Part shown: positions 17,169 through 25,637 of the stretch, piece after piece
How positions within the stretch are numbered: position 1 is the stretch's first letter
How the letters are laid out: each line of letters opens with the position of its first letter
Source of the DNA: Phycisphaerales bacterium
GTDB lineage: Bacteria > Planctomycetota > Phycisphaerae > Phycisphaerales > UBA1924
NCBI GenBank assembly: GCA_029260515.1
Contig: JAJDDC010000040.1
Span: 474,178 to 538,177, forward strand
DNA length: 64,000 nucleotides
Reading direction: 5' to 3'
Program-made: the position numbers and the translations under genes
Notes under the pieces: model-generated
What the model was told of the DNA's origin: nothing
Database searches by the model: none
What the model saw: only the letters and a program-made list of their open reading frames with translations

Positions 17169-18224
17169 GTGGAAGCCCGCGATGCGCTCGAAGAACTGAT
17201 GGCGGGGCGGGAGCTGGGCGAGGCCGGCGCCGAGGCGCTGTTCTCGCGGATGCTCGAGGGCGGGCTCGACGAGGCCCAGACCGCCGCGATCCTCGTCCTG
17301 ATCCAGGCCCGGGGCCCGAGCGTGGACGAGATCGTCGGCGCGGCCCGCGTCATGCGTCGGCATGTCACGCCCACGCCCGTCCCCGACGACCCACGCCGCC
17401 CGGTGATAGACACGTGCGGCACGGGCGGGGCGCCCAAGACCTTCAACGTCTCGACCGCCGCGGCGCTCGTCGTCGCGGGGGCAACTCCCGCCCCGGCGTC
17501 GGGTATTGATCGCGTGCTGGTCGCCAAGCACGGCAACCGCTCGCGGACCGGGCGGGGGTCGGCCGAGGTGCTCGCGGCGCTGGGCGTGGACGTGGACGCC
17601 CCGCCCGCTGTCCAGGCCAGATGCCTCGACGAGGTGGGACTCTGCTTCTGCTTCGCGATCAGGCACCACCCCGCGACCAGGCACGCGGCGGGCGTCCGCA
17701 AGTCGCTGGGCGTGCCGACGCTGTTTAACCTGCTCGGGCCGCTGACGAACCCGGCGGGCGCGACGCGTCAGCTGCTGGGTGTCTGGGACGCAAAGTTTGT
17801 CGGGCCGCTGGCCGAGGCGCTTGCGCGGCTGGGCTCGGAGCGGGCGTGGGTGGTTCACTCGCGCGACGGGCTGGACGAGCTGAGCCTCGGCGACGAGACA
17901 ATCGTCGGCAGCGTCGAGCTTGGCCGGGTCGAGATGCACCGCGTCGATCCGCGGGCGCTGGGCCTGCGGACCGCGACGCTTGCCGATCTGCGGGCCTCGG
18001 ACGTACAAGACGCGGCCGACATTATCCGGCGTGTTCTGGACGGCGCCGACGAGGCCGCGACGGACATGACCGTGCTCAGTGCCGGCGCGGCGTTGCTCGT
18101 CGGCGGGGCCGTGGTATCGCTGGAAACTGGCATTGCCCTGGCACGCGACTCGATCGGATCCGGGCGGGCCCGCGCCGCCCTCGACGATCTGGCACGCCTC
18201 TCGCACGAACGCCCGGGCGCCTGA
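17169..18224 (+). CDS. trpD: Anthranilate phosphoribosyltransferase
   Basis: Transfers the phosphoribosyl group from PRPP to anthranilate in tryptophan biosynthesis. The 351-residue length is typical. Diagnostic blocks are the PRPP-binding DTCGTGGAPKTFNVSTAAALV, then VAKHGNRSRTGRGSAEVLAALG, then FCFAIRHHPATRHAAGVRKSLGVPTLFNLLGPLTNPA. The residues between AALVVAGA and RVLVAKHGN contain a small insertion (TPAPASGI). The start is GTG 17169, supported by the promoter-like hexamer; an in-frame TTG at 17163 is an alternative. No other trp genes are in the window, so it stands alone. Confidence 0.95.
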   Translation: MEARDALEELMAGRELGEAGAEALFSRMLEGGLDEAQTAAILVLIQARGPSVDEIVGAARVMRRHVTPTPVPDDPRRPVIDTCGTGGAPKTFNVSTAAALVVAGATPAPASGIDRVLVAKHGNRSRTGRGSAEVLAALGVDVDAPPAVQARCLDEVGLCFCFAIRHHPATRHAAGVRKSLGVPTLFNLLGPLTNPAGATRQLLGVWDAKFVGPLAEALARLGSERAWVVHSRDGLDELSLGDETIVGSVELGRVEMHRVDPRALGLRTATLADLRASDVQDAADIIRRVLDGADEAATDMTVLSAGAALLVGGAVVSLETGIALARDSIGSGRARAALDDLARLSHERPGA

Positions 18225-18225
18225 A

Positions 18226-20526
18226 TCAATCCCGCGACTGGGCGGCCTCGATGATCGTGTCGAGCGTGTCCGTTGAACCAACGCCGCGGACGCTCCGGTC
18301 GCGGGCGACGAGGACATAGTTGAACGCGTCCGCGTCGTGCTTGTTGGGCGCCAGCCAGAGGACGAGGTCCAGCCCGGGCGACTCTTTGAGCATCACGCCC
18401 AGGTTCGACGGGAACTGCTCGGCGTCGAACGGGATCGCGCCCCGGACAGTCCGCGCCCTGGCGAGCAGATCGACCTGGCGTTCGTACTCGCCCTCGTCAA
18501 GGACGGAGGGGTCGGTGACGTGGTCGCCCAGCAGTTCGAGGCCCGAGGCGCGCAACGCCGCGACGCCTTGGGCGATCTTCTCGCCCAGCGCGCCGGAGAG
18601 CGGGTAGCCGAGGTCGGAGACGACGAGCATCGATCCCTCGAGCGACATCGAGGCCTGGTAGACGCCCGCGGGACTGTGCGGCGGGGCGGGGATCGGCGCG
18701 GGGAGTGTGTTGATCGTGACGGTCTGGCTCGAGTGCCCGCTCACGTACCGGCCCCCCATGCCCGGGAGGACAAGCGCGATCACGACCGCGCCGACGACGA
18801 AGAACAACAGCAACGCCGCGAGGATGCCCGCGACGCCGGAGCGCTGGTGCCGGTGCGTGTTCTGGGGCAGCGACGCGCGGCGACCGCGCATCCGGTCGTG
18901 CGCACGCCGACGCGTCTGTGCGGCGCGCGACCGCGCCCGCGAGACCTGCTCGCCCGCCGCCATCCGGTCCGCGGGAGCCCGCAGCGGGCGGCGCGGGGGC
19001 GCGGGTGTGCGGCGCGCGACGGCGTGACGGCCGCCGACGCCCTGGCCCGCGGCGTACCGCCCGGTCCACCAGTCCGTCAGCGTCACCTTCGGGCGACCGC
19101 GCGGGCCCGCGGGCGCCTCTTGCGCGGGCGGGGGCACGGGGGTGGGCCTGGGCGGGCTGGCCGCGGCGAAGACGGGCGCCGGATCCTCGGGCTCCGGCAT
19201 CGGCTCGTGCGACGCCCCGACGGCGCCGTTCATGCTCGGCAGGTCCGCGGGGCGCACCTTGAACGGGTCGGCCGCGGTGCGGACCGCGTCCAGGTCCGCG
19301 AGCATCGCCGCGGCGTTGGCGTACCGCTGGTCGTACTCGGCCATGCCGCGGCGCACGATCCAGCGCAGCGCCTCGGGGCAACGCTTGGTGATCTGGCTCA
19401 GCCCGCCGTGCGCGGGGAACGAGTTCTCGATCACCGAGTACAGCACCGCGCCGGCGGCGTAGATGTCGAACTTGGCACCGTCGATCTGGTGGACCTTCAC
19501 GCCCCGCAGCGCCTGGCGGACCAGCTCGGGGTCTCGGAAGTACTCGGTGCCGTGTGTCGTGAGCGTCATCGCCGAGCGGAGCGGCGTGACGAGCCCGAAA
19601 TCCACGAGGTGGGCCCGGGGGCCCTCGATGATGATGTTGTCGGGCTTGACGTCCTTGTGCCAGAGCCCGCCGGCGTGGTAGGTGTGCAGGGTGTCGAGCA
19701 GGTCGGCGGCGAAGCCCATCGTCGCGGCCATCGACGTGTCGTCGAGCCCGTTCTCGCCCGACTGGGCGTGCAGGCGCTGGGTGATCGTCGCGAGCGAGTC
19801 GCCCGGCATGTACCGCATGACGTAGTAGAAGCGCCCGTCGTCCTGGCCGTGCTCGAGCACGAGGCCCAGCTTCTTGGCGGCGTCCAGAGCACGGCTCTCG
19901 CGGATGATCTGGGGCAGGCTCGAGCCGTCCTTGAGGCTGAAGACCTTGATGACGACGCGGTCGAGGTCCTCGACGCCGCGACGCTCGAAGGCGGCGTGCT
20001 TCAGCTCGTCGGGCTCGGCGATATACAGCCTGCTGCCCGACCCTCCCGACTGGAGCGACCCAACGATCGTGTACCCCTCGAACATCCCGACGCGCTTCTT
20101 GGGGGGCGTGTCGCGCCCCGGCGCCGCGGCCATGACCTGGGGCAGACGGTGCTCGAGGCCCTCGGTCGCGTCCTTGAGCCCGAGCAGGCGGAGCGGGCGC
20201 CCGACACAGATGCGGTACGTGCACAGGAAGATCGAGGACAGCTCGGCGTTGAACGCCCGACCGTAGTGCGACGCGGCCGACCAGCGCCCGATCAGCACCG
20301 TCCCGACGATGAGCAGGACCAGAATCGGGATGAGGACGACGGAGCCGACGATGCGGGCGGCGTCGCCGATGACGCCGAAGATGAACGAGAAGATTGCGGC
20401 GACCACGATCCCGATAGCCTTGAAGACCTTCGCGAGGATGGCGACGCCCAGCCAGACGATGGCGATAAGGGCCACGATGCCGAATGCGGCCCCGATCAGG
20501 GTCATCAGCAGTCCAGCGAAGTTCAT
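18226..20526 (-). CDS. Membrane-anchored serine/threonine protein kinase
   Basis: A 766-residue Hanks-type kinase with unusual topology. The N-terminal 85 residues hold about three hydrophobic segments (GIVALIAIVWLGVAILA, IGIVVAAIFSFIFGVIG, VGSVVLIPILVLLIVGTVLI). The kinase domain spans about 150-430. It has a glycine-rich loop in SLQSGGSGSRLY, lysine in VVIKVFSL, catalytic loop HKDVKPDN (HKD in place of HRD), DFG in LVDFGLVT, and GTEYFRDPE in place of APE. A Pro/Arg-rich linker and another TM (AGILAALLLFFVVGAVVIALVLPG) precede a C-terminal domain of about 150 residues that I do not recognise. AGGAG precedes ATG 20526. It lies 63 nt downstream of a sigma factor gene on the same strand, so they are probably co-transcribed. 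Confidence 0.9.
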   Translation of the reverse strand: MNFAGLLMTLIGAAFGIVALIAIVWLGVAILAKVFKAIGIVVAAIFSFIFGVIGDAARIVGSVVLIPILVLLIVGTVLIGRWSAASHYGRAFNAELSSIFLCTYRICVGRPLRLLGLKDATEGLEHRLPQVMAAAPGRDTPPKKRVGMFEGYTIVGSLQSGGSGSRLYIAEPDELKHAAFERRGVEDLDRVVIKVFSLKDGSSLPQIIRESRALDAAKKLGLVLEHGQDDGRFYYVMRYMPGDSLATITQRLHAQSGENGLDDTSMAATMGFAADLLDTLHTYHAGGLWHKDVKPDNIIIEGPRAHLVDFGLVTPLRSAMTLTTHGTEYFRDPELVRQALRGVKVHQIDGAKFDIYAAGAVLYSVIENSFPAHGGLSQITKRCPEALRWIVRRGMAEYDQRYANAAAMLADLDAVRTAADPFKVRPADLPSMNGAVGASHEPMPEPEDPAPVFAAASPPRPTPVPPPAQEAPAGPRGRPKVTLTDWWTGRYAAGQGVGGRHAVARRTPAPPRRPLRAPADRMAAGEQVSRARSRAAQTRRRAHDRMRGRRASLPQNTHRHQRSGVAGILAALLLFFVVGAVVIALVLPGMGGRYVSGHSSQTVTINTLPAPIPAPPHSPAGVYQASMSLEGSMLVVSDLGYPLSGALGEKIAQGVAALRASGLELLGDHVTDPSVLDEGEYERQVDLLARARTVRGAIPFDAEQFPSNLGVMLKESPGLDLVLWLAPNKHDADAFNYVLVARDRSVRGVGSTDTLDTIIEAAQSRD

Positions 20527-20589
20527 GGGCGGTCTCCTCGACCCGGACCGCGAGCTGGTCTCGCGCCGGGGCCCGCATCACGCCGGGTA

Positions 20590-21381
20590 TCAGTCCGCCA
20601 GGGCCTGCTCATCGACACGGCGCAGCTCCATCTGGCGGTGGTAGATCTCCGCGATCGCCTCGTCGAAGAGGGCGTCCGAGTCCTTGTCGGCCAGCCGTCC
20701 CGAGTCGGGGTCGCTCGCTGGAATGTTGGGATTCAGCGTCAGCCCGTTTCGGTCCGCCTCCGCCAGTTCGTCGTCCGTGAACGAGTACGTCGCGATCACC
20801 TCCTGAAGGCGGACGCGGAGCGAGTCGCGGACCTTGGAGAGGCGCCTGGAGACCGTCGGCTCCGAGACCCCGATGCTCAGGGCGACCTGCTTGCCCGCGA
20901 TCCCGTCGAGCACCCGCATCCGGTAGATCGAGAAGTCGGTGAAATCGCTGTCCCGCTCGACCATCCGGATGGCGGCCTCGACCTTGGCCCGGAAGACCGC
21001 GTCCTCGTACGCCCTGTCCACGCCGTGGGAGGCGTCCGCGACCATCCACGAGTCGTCGAAGCTCGCCTTGGCCTTGCCGCCGCCCCGCTTGAGGGCCATC
21101 CGCCGGTCCATCTCGTCGCCCAGGACGTGCTTGGCGATCGCGAGCAGCCAGGTGGAGAACCGGGCGCCCCTGCCCGGGTCGTACCGGTCGATCGAGTTCG
21201 AGAGGGCGGTGAGGGTTTCCTGCGAGAGATCGCGGACGGTCTCGACGCCGATCCGCCCGCGCCCCCACTTCGTGAGCTGGGCGCGGATGACAGGGCCGAA
21301 GGTCTCCCAGAGCTCGAACCAGGCGGCCTGGTCGTTGGCCCGGAGGCGGGAGATGAAGCTGGTTGTCAGCGAGTTGAGCAT
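20590..21381 (-). CDS. RNA polymerase sigma factor, ECF-like (sigma-70 family)
   Basis: A 263-residue alternative sigma factor. Region 2 is recognisable in RDLSQETLTALSNSIDRYDPGRGARFSTWLLAIAKHVLGDEMD, which binds the -10 element and core polymerase. Region 4 is VLDGIAGKQVALSIGVSEPTVSRRLSKVRDSL, a helix-turn-helix typical of ECF/planctomycete sigma factors. The C-terminus has about 50 extra residues (YSFTDDELAEADRNG...), longer than a minimal ECF factor. The start is ATG 21381 (MLNSLTTSF), with GAGGGG about 10 nt upstream; the longer open frame is shadow. There is no obvious anti-sigma gene, but a membrane Ser/Thr kinase follows directly, which may be its signalling partner. Confidence 0.9.
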   Translation of the reverse strand: MLNSLTTSFISRLRANDQAAWFELWETFGPVIRAQLTKWGRGRIGVETVRDLSQETLTALSNSIDRYDPGRGARFSTWLLAIAKHVLGDEMDRRMALKRGGGKAKASFDDSWMVADASHGVDRAYEDAVFRAKVEAAIRMVERDSDFTDFSIYRMRVLDGIAGKQVALSIGVSEPTVSRRLSKVRDSLRVRLQEVIATYSFTDDELAEADRNGLTLNPNIPASDPDSGRLADKDSDALFDEAIAEIYHRQMELRRVDEQALAD

Positions 21382-21763
21382 CGGACCCGTGACCCCTCGC
21401 GGGCGCCCCCCGCGTGCGTCCCCCGCGAGGCGGCGGGGGATGTGGTTCTTCCGATCCGGGCGGGGGCGATTTCCCCCCACGCGGCCCCTGCCTTTGTACC
21501 GCCAAAGGGTACGCCAGGGTCGCGTAACAGCGGCCGGGATGCCGGTTTGGACGTCTGGCAGTGGCCGAACGTCCGAAAAGTGCGCCCCGTCGCACAGAAT
21601 CGTGAAACCCACCCGCCCGTGTTCCCAGCAACCCACCAGGACGCCCCGGAAGTTCGGGGCACGAAACGGGTCAAGAACAGCGGGTCCCGATCGGCCCCGC
21701 ACACGAATCCAGGGTCGGCCGCGGGCCGACCCAGACGGGGCGAGGGCCCCAGGGAGCGAAGTC
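21382..21763. other. Divergent intergenic region with hairpins
   Basis: This 382-bp gap separates the sigma factor gene (-) and the coiled-coil gene (+). It contains a 6-bp hairpin GCCCCG-GAAGTT-CGGGGC at 21643-21660 and a stronger one at 21712-21732 (listed separately). I see no ORF with convincing coding character. It presumably holds both promoters, but I cannot pick out a clear -35/-10 pair. Confidence 0.5.
21712..21732 (+). promoter_or_regulatory. Leader hairpin ahead of the coiled-coil gene
   Basis: GGGTCGGCC, loop GCG, GGCCGACCC: a perfect 9-bp stem ending 31 nt before ATG 21764. Its position in the presumed 5' leader fits a role in translation or stability. It is not near the end of another gene, so a terminator role is less likely. 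Confidence 0.4.
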
Positions 21764-22696
21764 ATGGCTGGCGTCACGAAGACAGTGGTTCGGATTGGTT
21801 TGCTGACGGCGCTGGCCGGCGGGGCGCTGGTCGTGGTCGCCGGCCCGGACGGGGTCCACGCGCTCATCCACCAGGCGAGGGCGAACGTGGGCGGTGTGAT
21901 CAACTCCGTCGTCGATGACCCCATCGCGCTGCGGGCCCAGCTCAAGAGCCTGGAGGCCGAGTACCCCAAGAAGATCAGCGAGGTCCGCACGGACCTGGGC
22001 GAGCTGCAGGGCCAGATCGCCGAGCTCGAGCGTGAGCTGGCTGTCTCTCGCAAGGTCGTCGAGCTCGCCTCGGCGGACCTGGCCCGCCTGGACGGCACGC
22101 TCTCCGAGGCCCGTGCGGTCCAAACCCAGAACCCCGGCGCGATCGTGAAGGTCGTCTACAACGGGCGCAAGATGTTTGCCGATGACGCCTACGGCGCCCG
22201 GACACACATCCAGCAGACCCGCGACATCCACTCGACCCGGGTCAACGAGCTGGGCACCGACCTGGGCTACCTGAGCCAGCAGGAGCAGCAGCTTGCCGAG
22301 CTGCTCGTCAAACTCGAGACCGAGCGGAGCGAGTTCCAGACCCAGCTGTTCCAGCTCGACGCCCAGATCGACTCGGTCGCCCGCAACGACCGGATGATCT
22401 CGATGATGGAGAAGCGCCAGAAGACCATCGACGAGCATTCGCGGTTCGAGGCCCACAGCCTGGACCAGATCCGACACCGCCTGAACTCCAAGCTCTCGAT
22501 GCAGCGTCAGGAGATCGAGACGATCGGCCAGAGGGAGCGTCAGACCGACTACATGAACGAGGCCCAGTTCCTGCTCGAGCAGGAGCAGCAGGGCGAGGCG
22601 CCGGCCTTCCGCCCCGCGCCCGTCCGCGGGTTCTACGTCGAGCCCGAGGTTATCGAGGTGCCCGAGGAGAGCGGCCCGATGGCGATCCGCGACTAA
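21764..22696 (+). CDS. Membrane-anchored coiled-coil protein of unknown function
   Basis: A 310-residue protein with one N-terminal hydrophobic segment (IGLLTALAGGALVVVAGPDGV, about 11-31) as a signal anchor. Long amphipathic helices follow (residues about 50-110 and 150-265) with heptad patterns, for example LKSLEAEYPKKISEVRTDLGELQGQIAELERELAVSR. It ends in a short Pro-rich acidic tail. The overall plan recalls PspA-like or TolC-adaptor coiled coils, but no diagnostic motif is present. The start is ATG 21764. The gene is followed within 7 nt by a strong hairpin and then a second hairpin with a T-tract, so it is a single-gene transcription unit. Confidence 0.75.
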   Translation: MAGVTKTVVRIGLLTALAGGALVVVAGPDGVHALIHQARANVGGVINSVVDDPIALRAQLKSLEAEYPKKISEVRTDLGELQGQIAELERELAVSRKVVELASADLARLDGTLSEARAVQTQNPGAIVKVVYNGRKMFADDAYGARTHIQQTRDIHSTRVNELGTDLGYLSQQEQQLAELLVKLETERSEFQTQLFQLDAQIDSVARNDRMISMMEKRQKTIDEHSRFEAHSLDQIRHRLNSKLSMQRQEIETIGQRERQTDYMNEAQFLLEQEQQGEAPAFRPAPVRGFYVEPEVIEVPEESGPMAIRD

Positions 22697-22702
22697 CCGA
22701 CA

Positions 22703-22724
22703 GGCGCCGGGCCCGCCCGGCGCC
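22703..22724 (+). terminator. Hairpin directly after the coiled-coil gene
   Basis: GGCGCCGGG, loop CCCG, CCCGGCGCC: a perfect 9-bp GC stem starting 7 nt after the stop codon. No T-tract follows, so it probably acts with the next hairpin. Confidence 0.55.
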
Positions 22725-22741
22725 GTTCCAGACCCGATCTC

Positions 22742-22788
22742 CCCGGCCCGCCGCGCCCCGCCAGGCGCTGCGGGCCGGGACTCGTTTT
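22742..22788 (+). terminator. Rho-independent terminator with T-tract
   Basis: CCCGGCCCGC (22742-22751) pairs with GCGGGCCGGG (22770-22779), a 10-bp stem, and is followed by ACTCGTTTTG. It is the clearest intrinsic terminator in the window and separates the coiled-coil gene from mreB. Confidence 0.65.
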
Positions 22789-22979
22789 GCCCCGGATCGC
22801 CTGTGCAATAGGCGGGTTCGTGCGTGGGCTGCTAGTCTTCAGTCCAGCCGCGGCCCGTCAGTCTGGGCGGGATGGGCGACGTGGGCCACCGACACCGGGG
22901 GCCTTGGTTGCAAAGCATCGTGAGCCGGCCAGGGACGTGCCGGGGCGCGCGGCGAGAGTCGAACGGAGATCGCTCGGTC

Positions 22980-24035
22980 GTGTGGCTTGATTCCCTCATA
23001 GGTCTGTTCAGCGTCGACATGGGTATCGACCTGGGCACGTGCAACACACTGGTCGCGGTGCGTGGCCAGGGCATCGTGCTCAACGAGCCGTCTGTCGTCG
23101 CCGTCGCGAAGGGGACGAACCGCGTCCTGATGCGCGGCGGCCAGCCCGCGGTCGGCTGGGTCGCCAAGGAGATGCTCGGCAAGACGCCCGGCTCGATCAC
23201 CGCGGTCCGCCCGCTCAAGGACGGCGTGATCTCCGACTTCGAGATCACCGAGGCGATGCTCAACTACTTCATCACCAAGGTCACCGGGCGCATGCGCGTC
23301 ATCGGGCCGCGCGTGGTCATCTCGATCCCGTCGGGGATCACCGCTGTCGAGAAGCGGGCGGTGTTCGACTCTGCGGAGCGCGCCGGCGCGTGGCGGACGT
23401 ACCTGCTCGAGGAGCCGGTCGCGGCCGCGATCGGCGCGGGTCTCCCATTCGCCGAGCCGACGGCGTCGATGATCGTGGACATCGGGGGCGGCACGACCGA
23501 GGTCGCGATCATGTCGCTTGCCGACATCGCCACGTGCGAGTCCGTCCGCGTCGCGGGCGACGACATGGACGAGGCGATCATGGCGCACATGAAGCGCACG
23601 TACAACCTGATGGTGGGCGAGCAGACCGCCGAGCGGATCAAGATCCAGATCGGGTCCGCCGTCCCACAGGAAGAAGAGACCTCCATCGAGGTGCGCGGGC
23701 GCGACATGATCTCGGGCCTGCCCCGCAAGACGACGATCACCAGCGAGGAGATCCGCGAGGCGCTCCAGGAGCCGATCGGGGCGATCATCGAAACCGTCAC
23801 GCGGACGCTCGAGCGGGCCGAGCCCGAGCTGGCGGCCGACCTGGTCGAGAACGGGATCACGCTGGCGGGCGGCGGGGCGCTGCTGCGGGGGATGCCCGCG
23901 AGCCTGCAGAAGGCGACCGGGCTCAACTGCGTGCTCGCCGAGGACCCGCTCACGTGCGTCGCCCGTGGCACGTCGATCTTCCTGGAGAACATCGAGGAGT
24001 GGAAGACCACGCTCGATTCGAGCATGGACGGCTAG
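22980..24035 (+). CDS. mreB: Rod shape-determining protein MreB
   Basis: Bacterial actin that organises lateral cell-wall synthesis on the inner membrane. The protein has 351 residues. Phosphate-1 motif MGIDLGTCNTLV, IPSGITAVEKRAV, phosphate-2 motif IVDIGGGTTEVAI and the adenosine motif ITLAGGGALLRGM are all present. I place the start at GTG 22980 (VWLDSLIGLFSVDMGIDLGT) because MreB proteins normally carry about 12 residues with a WxDxxxGLF-type amphipathic segment before the first strand; the internal ATG 23019 would remove it. It leads the mreBCD cluster. Its presence is of interest because MreB is patchily distributed among planctomycetes. Confidence 0.96.
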   Translation: MWLDSLIGLFSVDMGIDLGTCNTLVAVRGQGIVLNEPSVVAVAKGTNRVLMRGGQPAVGWVAKEMLGKTPGSITAVRPLKDGVISDFEITEAMLNYFITKVTGRMRVIGPRVVISIPSGITAVEKRAVFDSAERAGAWRTYLLEEPVAAAIGAGLPFAEPTASMIVDIGGGTTEVAIMSLADIATCESVRVAGDDMDEAIMAHMKRTYNLMVGEQTAERIKIQIGSAVPQEEETSIEVRGRDMISGLPRKTTITSEEIREALQEPIGAIIETVTRTLERAEPELAADLVENGITLAGGGALLRGMPASLQKATGLNCVLAEDPLTCVARGTSIFLENIEEWKTTLDSSMDG

Positions 24036-24046
24036 ACCAGGCCTCG

Positions 24047-24096
24047 CGCGGCGGAGCCGCGACAAGGGCCTCCGCGGCGTCAGCCGCGACAAGGGC
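24047..24096 (+). repeat. Tandem repeat of a small hairpin between mreB and mreC
   Basis: Two near-identical units, 24047-24069 and 24073-24096, share CGCGGCG..AGCCGCGACAAGGGC. Each folds as GCGGC-(3 or 4 nt)-GCCGC. They fill the 70-bp mreB-mreC spacer and end 9 nt before ATG 24106. Confidence 0.55.
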
Positions 24097-24105
24097 GAGA
24101 CACGG

Positions 24106-25017
24106 ATGTCCCGAGCATCGAGCAACGCCAGGGCCTCGCGCCTCGCCTTCCCGGGCTTGGTGCTGATCTGCCTCGTGCTCGCGTTCGCCCCGGTACGTCT
24201 GATGGGCTGGGCGGGCTGGACCGGCAGCATCGTCGTCGCCGCGATCTCCCCGATCGCGCACCCGGTCACCGAGTTCAGCATCTGGCTCTCGCCCTCCAAG
24301 GGCGGGCGGACGCTCGCCGACGACCAGCGGAACCGGTTGCAGGACGAGATCGAGCGGTACAAGCTCCGCGCGCTGCAGGCCCAGCTCGAGATCGAGCGTC
24401 TGCACGACCTGGTCGAGCAGCTCGCGGGCGCGCGCCAGTTCAACCCCACCGAGCCCATCCGCCCGATCACCGCCGCCGTCATGGGCGACGCGTCAGACGC
24501 GTCGAGCACATCCATCCTCCGCGTCCGCGCCGGCGCATTGCAGGGCGTGCGCCAGGGCGCGGTCGCGACCGACGGGAGCGTCCAGCTGCTCGGGCGCGTG
24601 CAGCGGGTGCTGCCCCTGTACTCGGAGGTCCGCCCGATTACCGCCCGGGCCTCGACGCCGATCCAGGGCGCCGTCCTGCTCGATGCCGAGGCGACGCGGA
24701 CGCTCGACTGCATCCTCGAGGCCCAGGGCGACGGCACGCTCCGCGGGCACGTCGAGGACGCGGGCGACGACGCCGGGGCCTCCCCCCTCGAGATCGGCCA
24801 GCGCGTCTGCCTCAAGGACCCCGACTGGCCGCCCAGCGCCCAGATGCTCGTCATCGGCACGCTCGTGAAAATCGAACCGGCGCGTGACCACCCGCTCCGG
24901 AAGGTGATCACCGTCCGCCCGGGCAGCGATCTGCGGGGCGCGGCGGAGGTCGTGCTGCGGATCCCGGTCGGGCGGGGCGCGGGCGAGTCGCAGGCCAACG
25001 CGGGGGTCCAGCCGTGA
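24106..25017 (+). CDS. mreC: Rod shape-determining protein MreC
   Basis: Periplasmic scaffold of the elongasome, anchored by one N-terminal TM helix. The 303-residue protein has the TM at about 14-36 (LAFPGLVLICLVLAFAPVRLMGW), a coiled coil at about 72-110 (LQDEIERYKLRALQAQLEIERLHDLVEQL), and beta domains with GALQGVRQGAVATDGSVQLLGRV, matching the 'G...G..V....GLVG.V' core of MreC. The start is ATG 24106. The last 4 nt (GTGA) overlap the mreD start, so the two are translationally coupled. Confidence 0.9.
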   Translation: MSRASSNARASRLAFPGLVLICLVLAFAPVRLMGWAGWTGSIVVAAISPIAHPVTEFSIWLSPSKGGRTLADDQRNRLQDEIERYKLRALQAQLEIERLHDLVEQLAGARQFNPTEPIRPITAAVMGDASDASSTSILRVRAGALQGVRQGAVATDGSVQLLGRVQRVLPLYSEVRPITARASTPIQGAVLLDAEATRTLDCILEAQGDGTLRGHVEDAGDDAGASPLEIGQRVCLKDPDWPPSAQMLVIGTLVKIEPARDHPLRKVITVRPGSDLRGAAEVVLRIPVGRGAGESQANAGVQP

Positions 25018-25577
25018 ACTGGCTCGTCTTCGCGCTCGTCTCGTGGGTCGCGTTCGGTCTCGAGATCGGGCTGCGCCCACTGCTGAGCCCGGGGCAGGGC
25101 AACATCGCCCCGAGCTTTGTGATCCCGGTGCTCGTCTACGTCGCGCTCTGGTCCCCGGCGCGGACGGCGTTGTGGGCGGGGCTGATCCTGGGCCTGGCCG
25201 CGGACCTGACCAGCGCGATCGATCTGAACCCCGTCGGCGCCGCGACGATCGTGGGCCCGCACGCGATCGCGTACCTGCTGGCCGCCCAGCTCGTTGTCGC
25301 GGCCCGGGGCGTGGTCATCGGGCGCAGCCCGGTCACGCTTGTCACGCTCTCGGTCCTGGCCTCGCTGGTCTCGGGGATCCTCGTCGTCGCGATCCTCACC
25401 ATCCGAGGCTTCTACGACCCGATCGTCTGGAGCCCCGGCGCCCAGCTCGGATTCCGCACGCTCTCGGCCCTGTACACCGGGCTGATCGCGCTGGCGCTGT
25501 ACCTGATCCTCACGCCCCTGGGCGGCGCGTTCAGCTTCCAGCACGCCCCGGCCGCCCGCTTCACGCGACGCGCCTGA
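25014..25577 (+). CDS. mreD: Rod shape-determining protein MreD-like membrane protein
   Basis: A 187-residue integral membrane protein with about five hydrophobic helices and the position and size expected for MreD. The helix around LWAGLILGLAADLTSAIDLNPVGAATIVG resembles the conserved 'G...GLL.DL.......G......' MreD motif. GTG 25014 overlaps the mreC stop. A charged C-terminal tail ends the protein. Sequence conservation of MreD is low, so the assignment relies mostly on operon context and topology. Confidence 0.85.
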   Translation: MNWLVFALVSWVAFGLEIGLRPLLSPGQGNIAPSFVIPVLVYVALWSPARTALWAGLILGLAADLTSAIDLNPVGAATIVGPHAIAYLLAAQLVVAARGVVIGRSPVTLVTLSVLASLVSGILVVAILTIRGFYDPIVWSPGAQLGFRTLSALYTGLIALALYLILTPLGGAFSFQHAPAARFTRRA

Positions 25578-25625
25578 AGCGACCGCTCACCCGACCATCC
25601 CCCCACCACCGCTGTCCCACGCCGC

Positions 25626-25637
25626 TAGACTCGCACT
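25626..25637 (+). promoter_or_regulatory. Leaderless-type promoter of the GlmU-like gene
   Basis: TAGACT (25626-25631), 6 nt, then ATG 25638. No Shine-Dalgarno. It separates this gene from the mreBCD unit ending at 25577. Confidence 0.5.

Noticed and set aside
18337..21918. 1,193-residue plus-strand open frame
   Set aside because: It lies antisense to the kinase and sigma factor genes and has the Arg/Gly/Asp-rich composition of a high-GC shadow with no domain.
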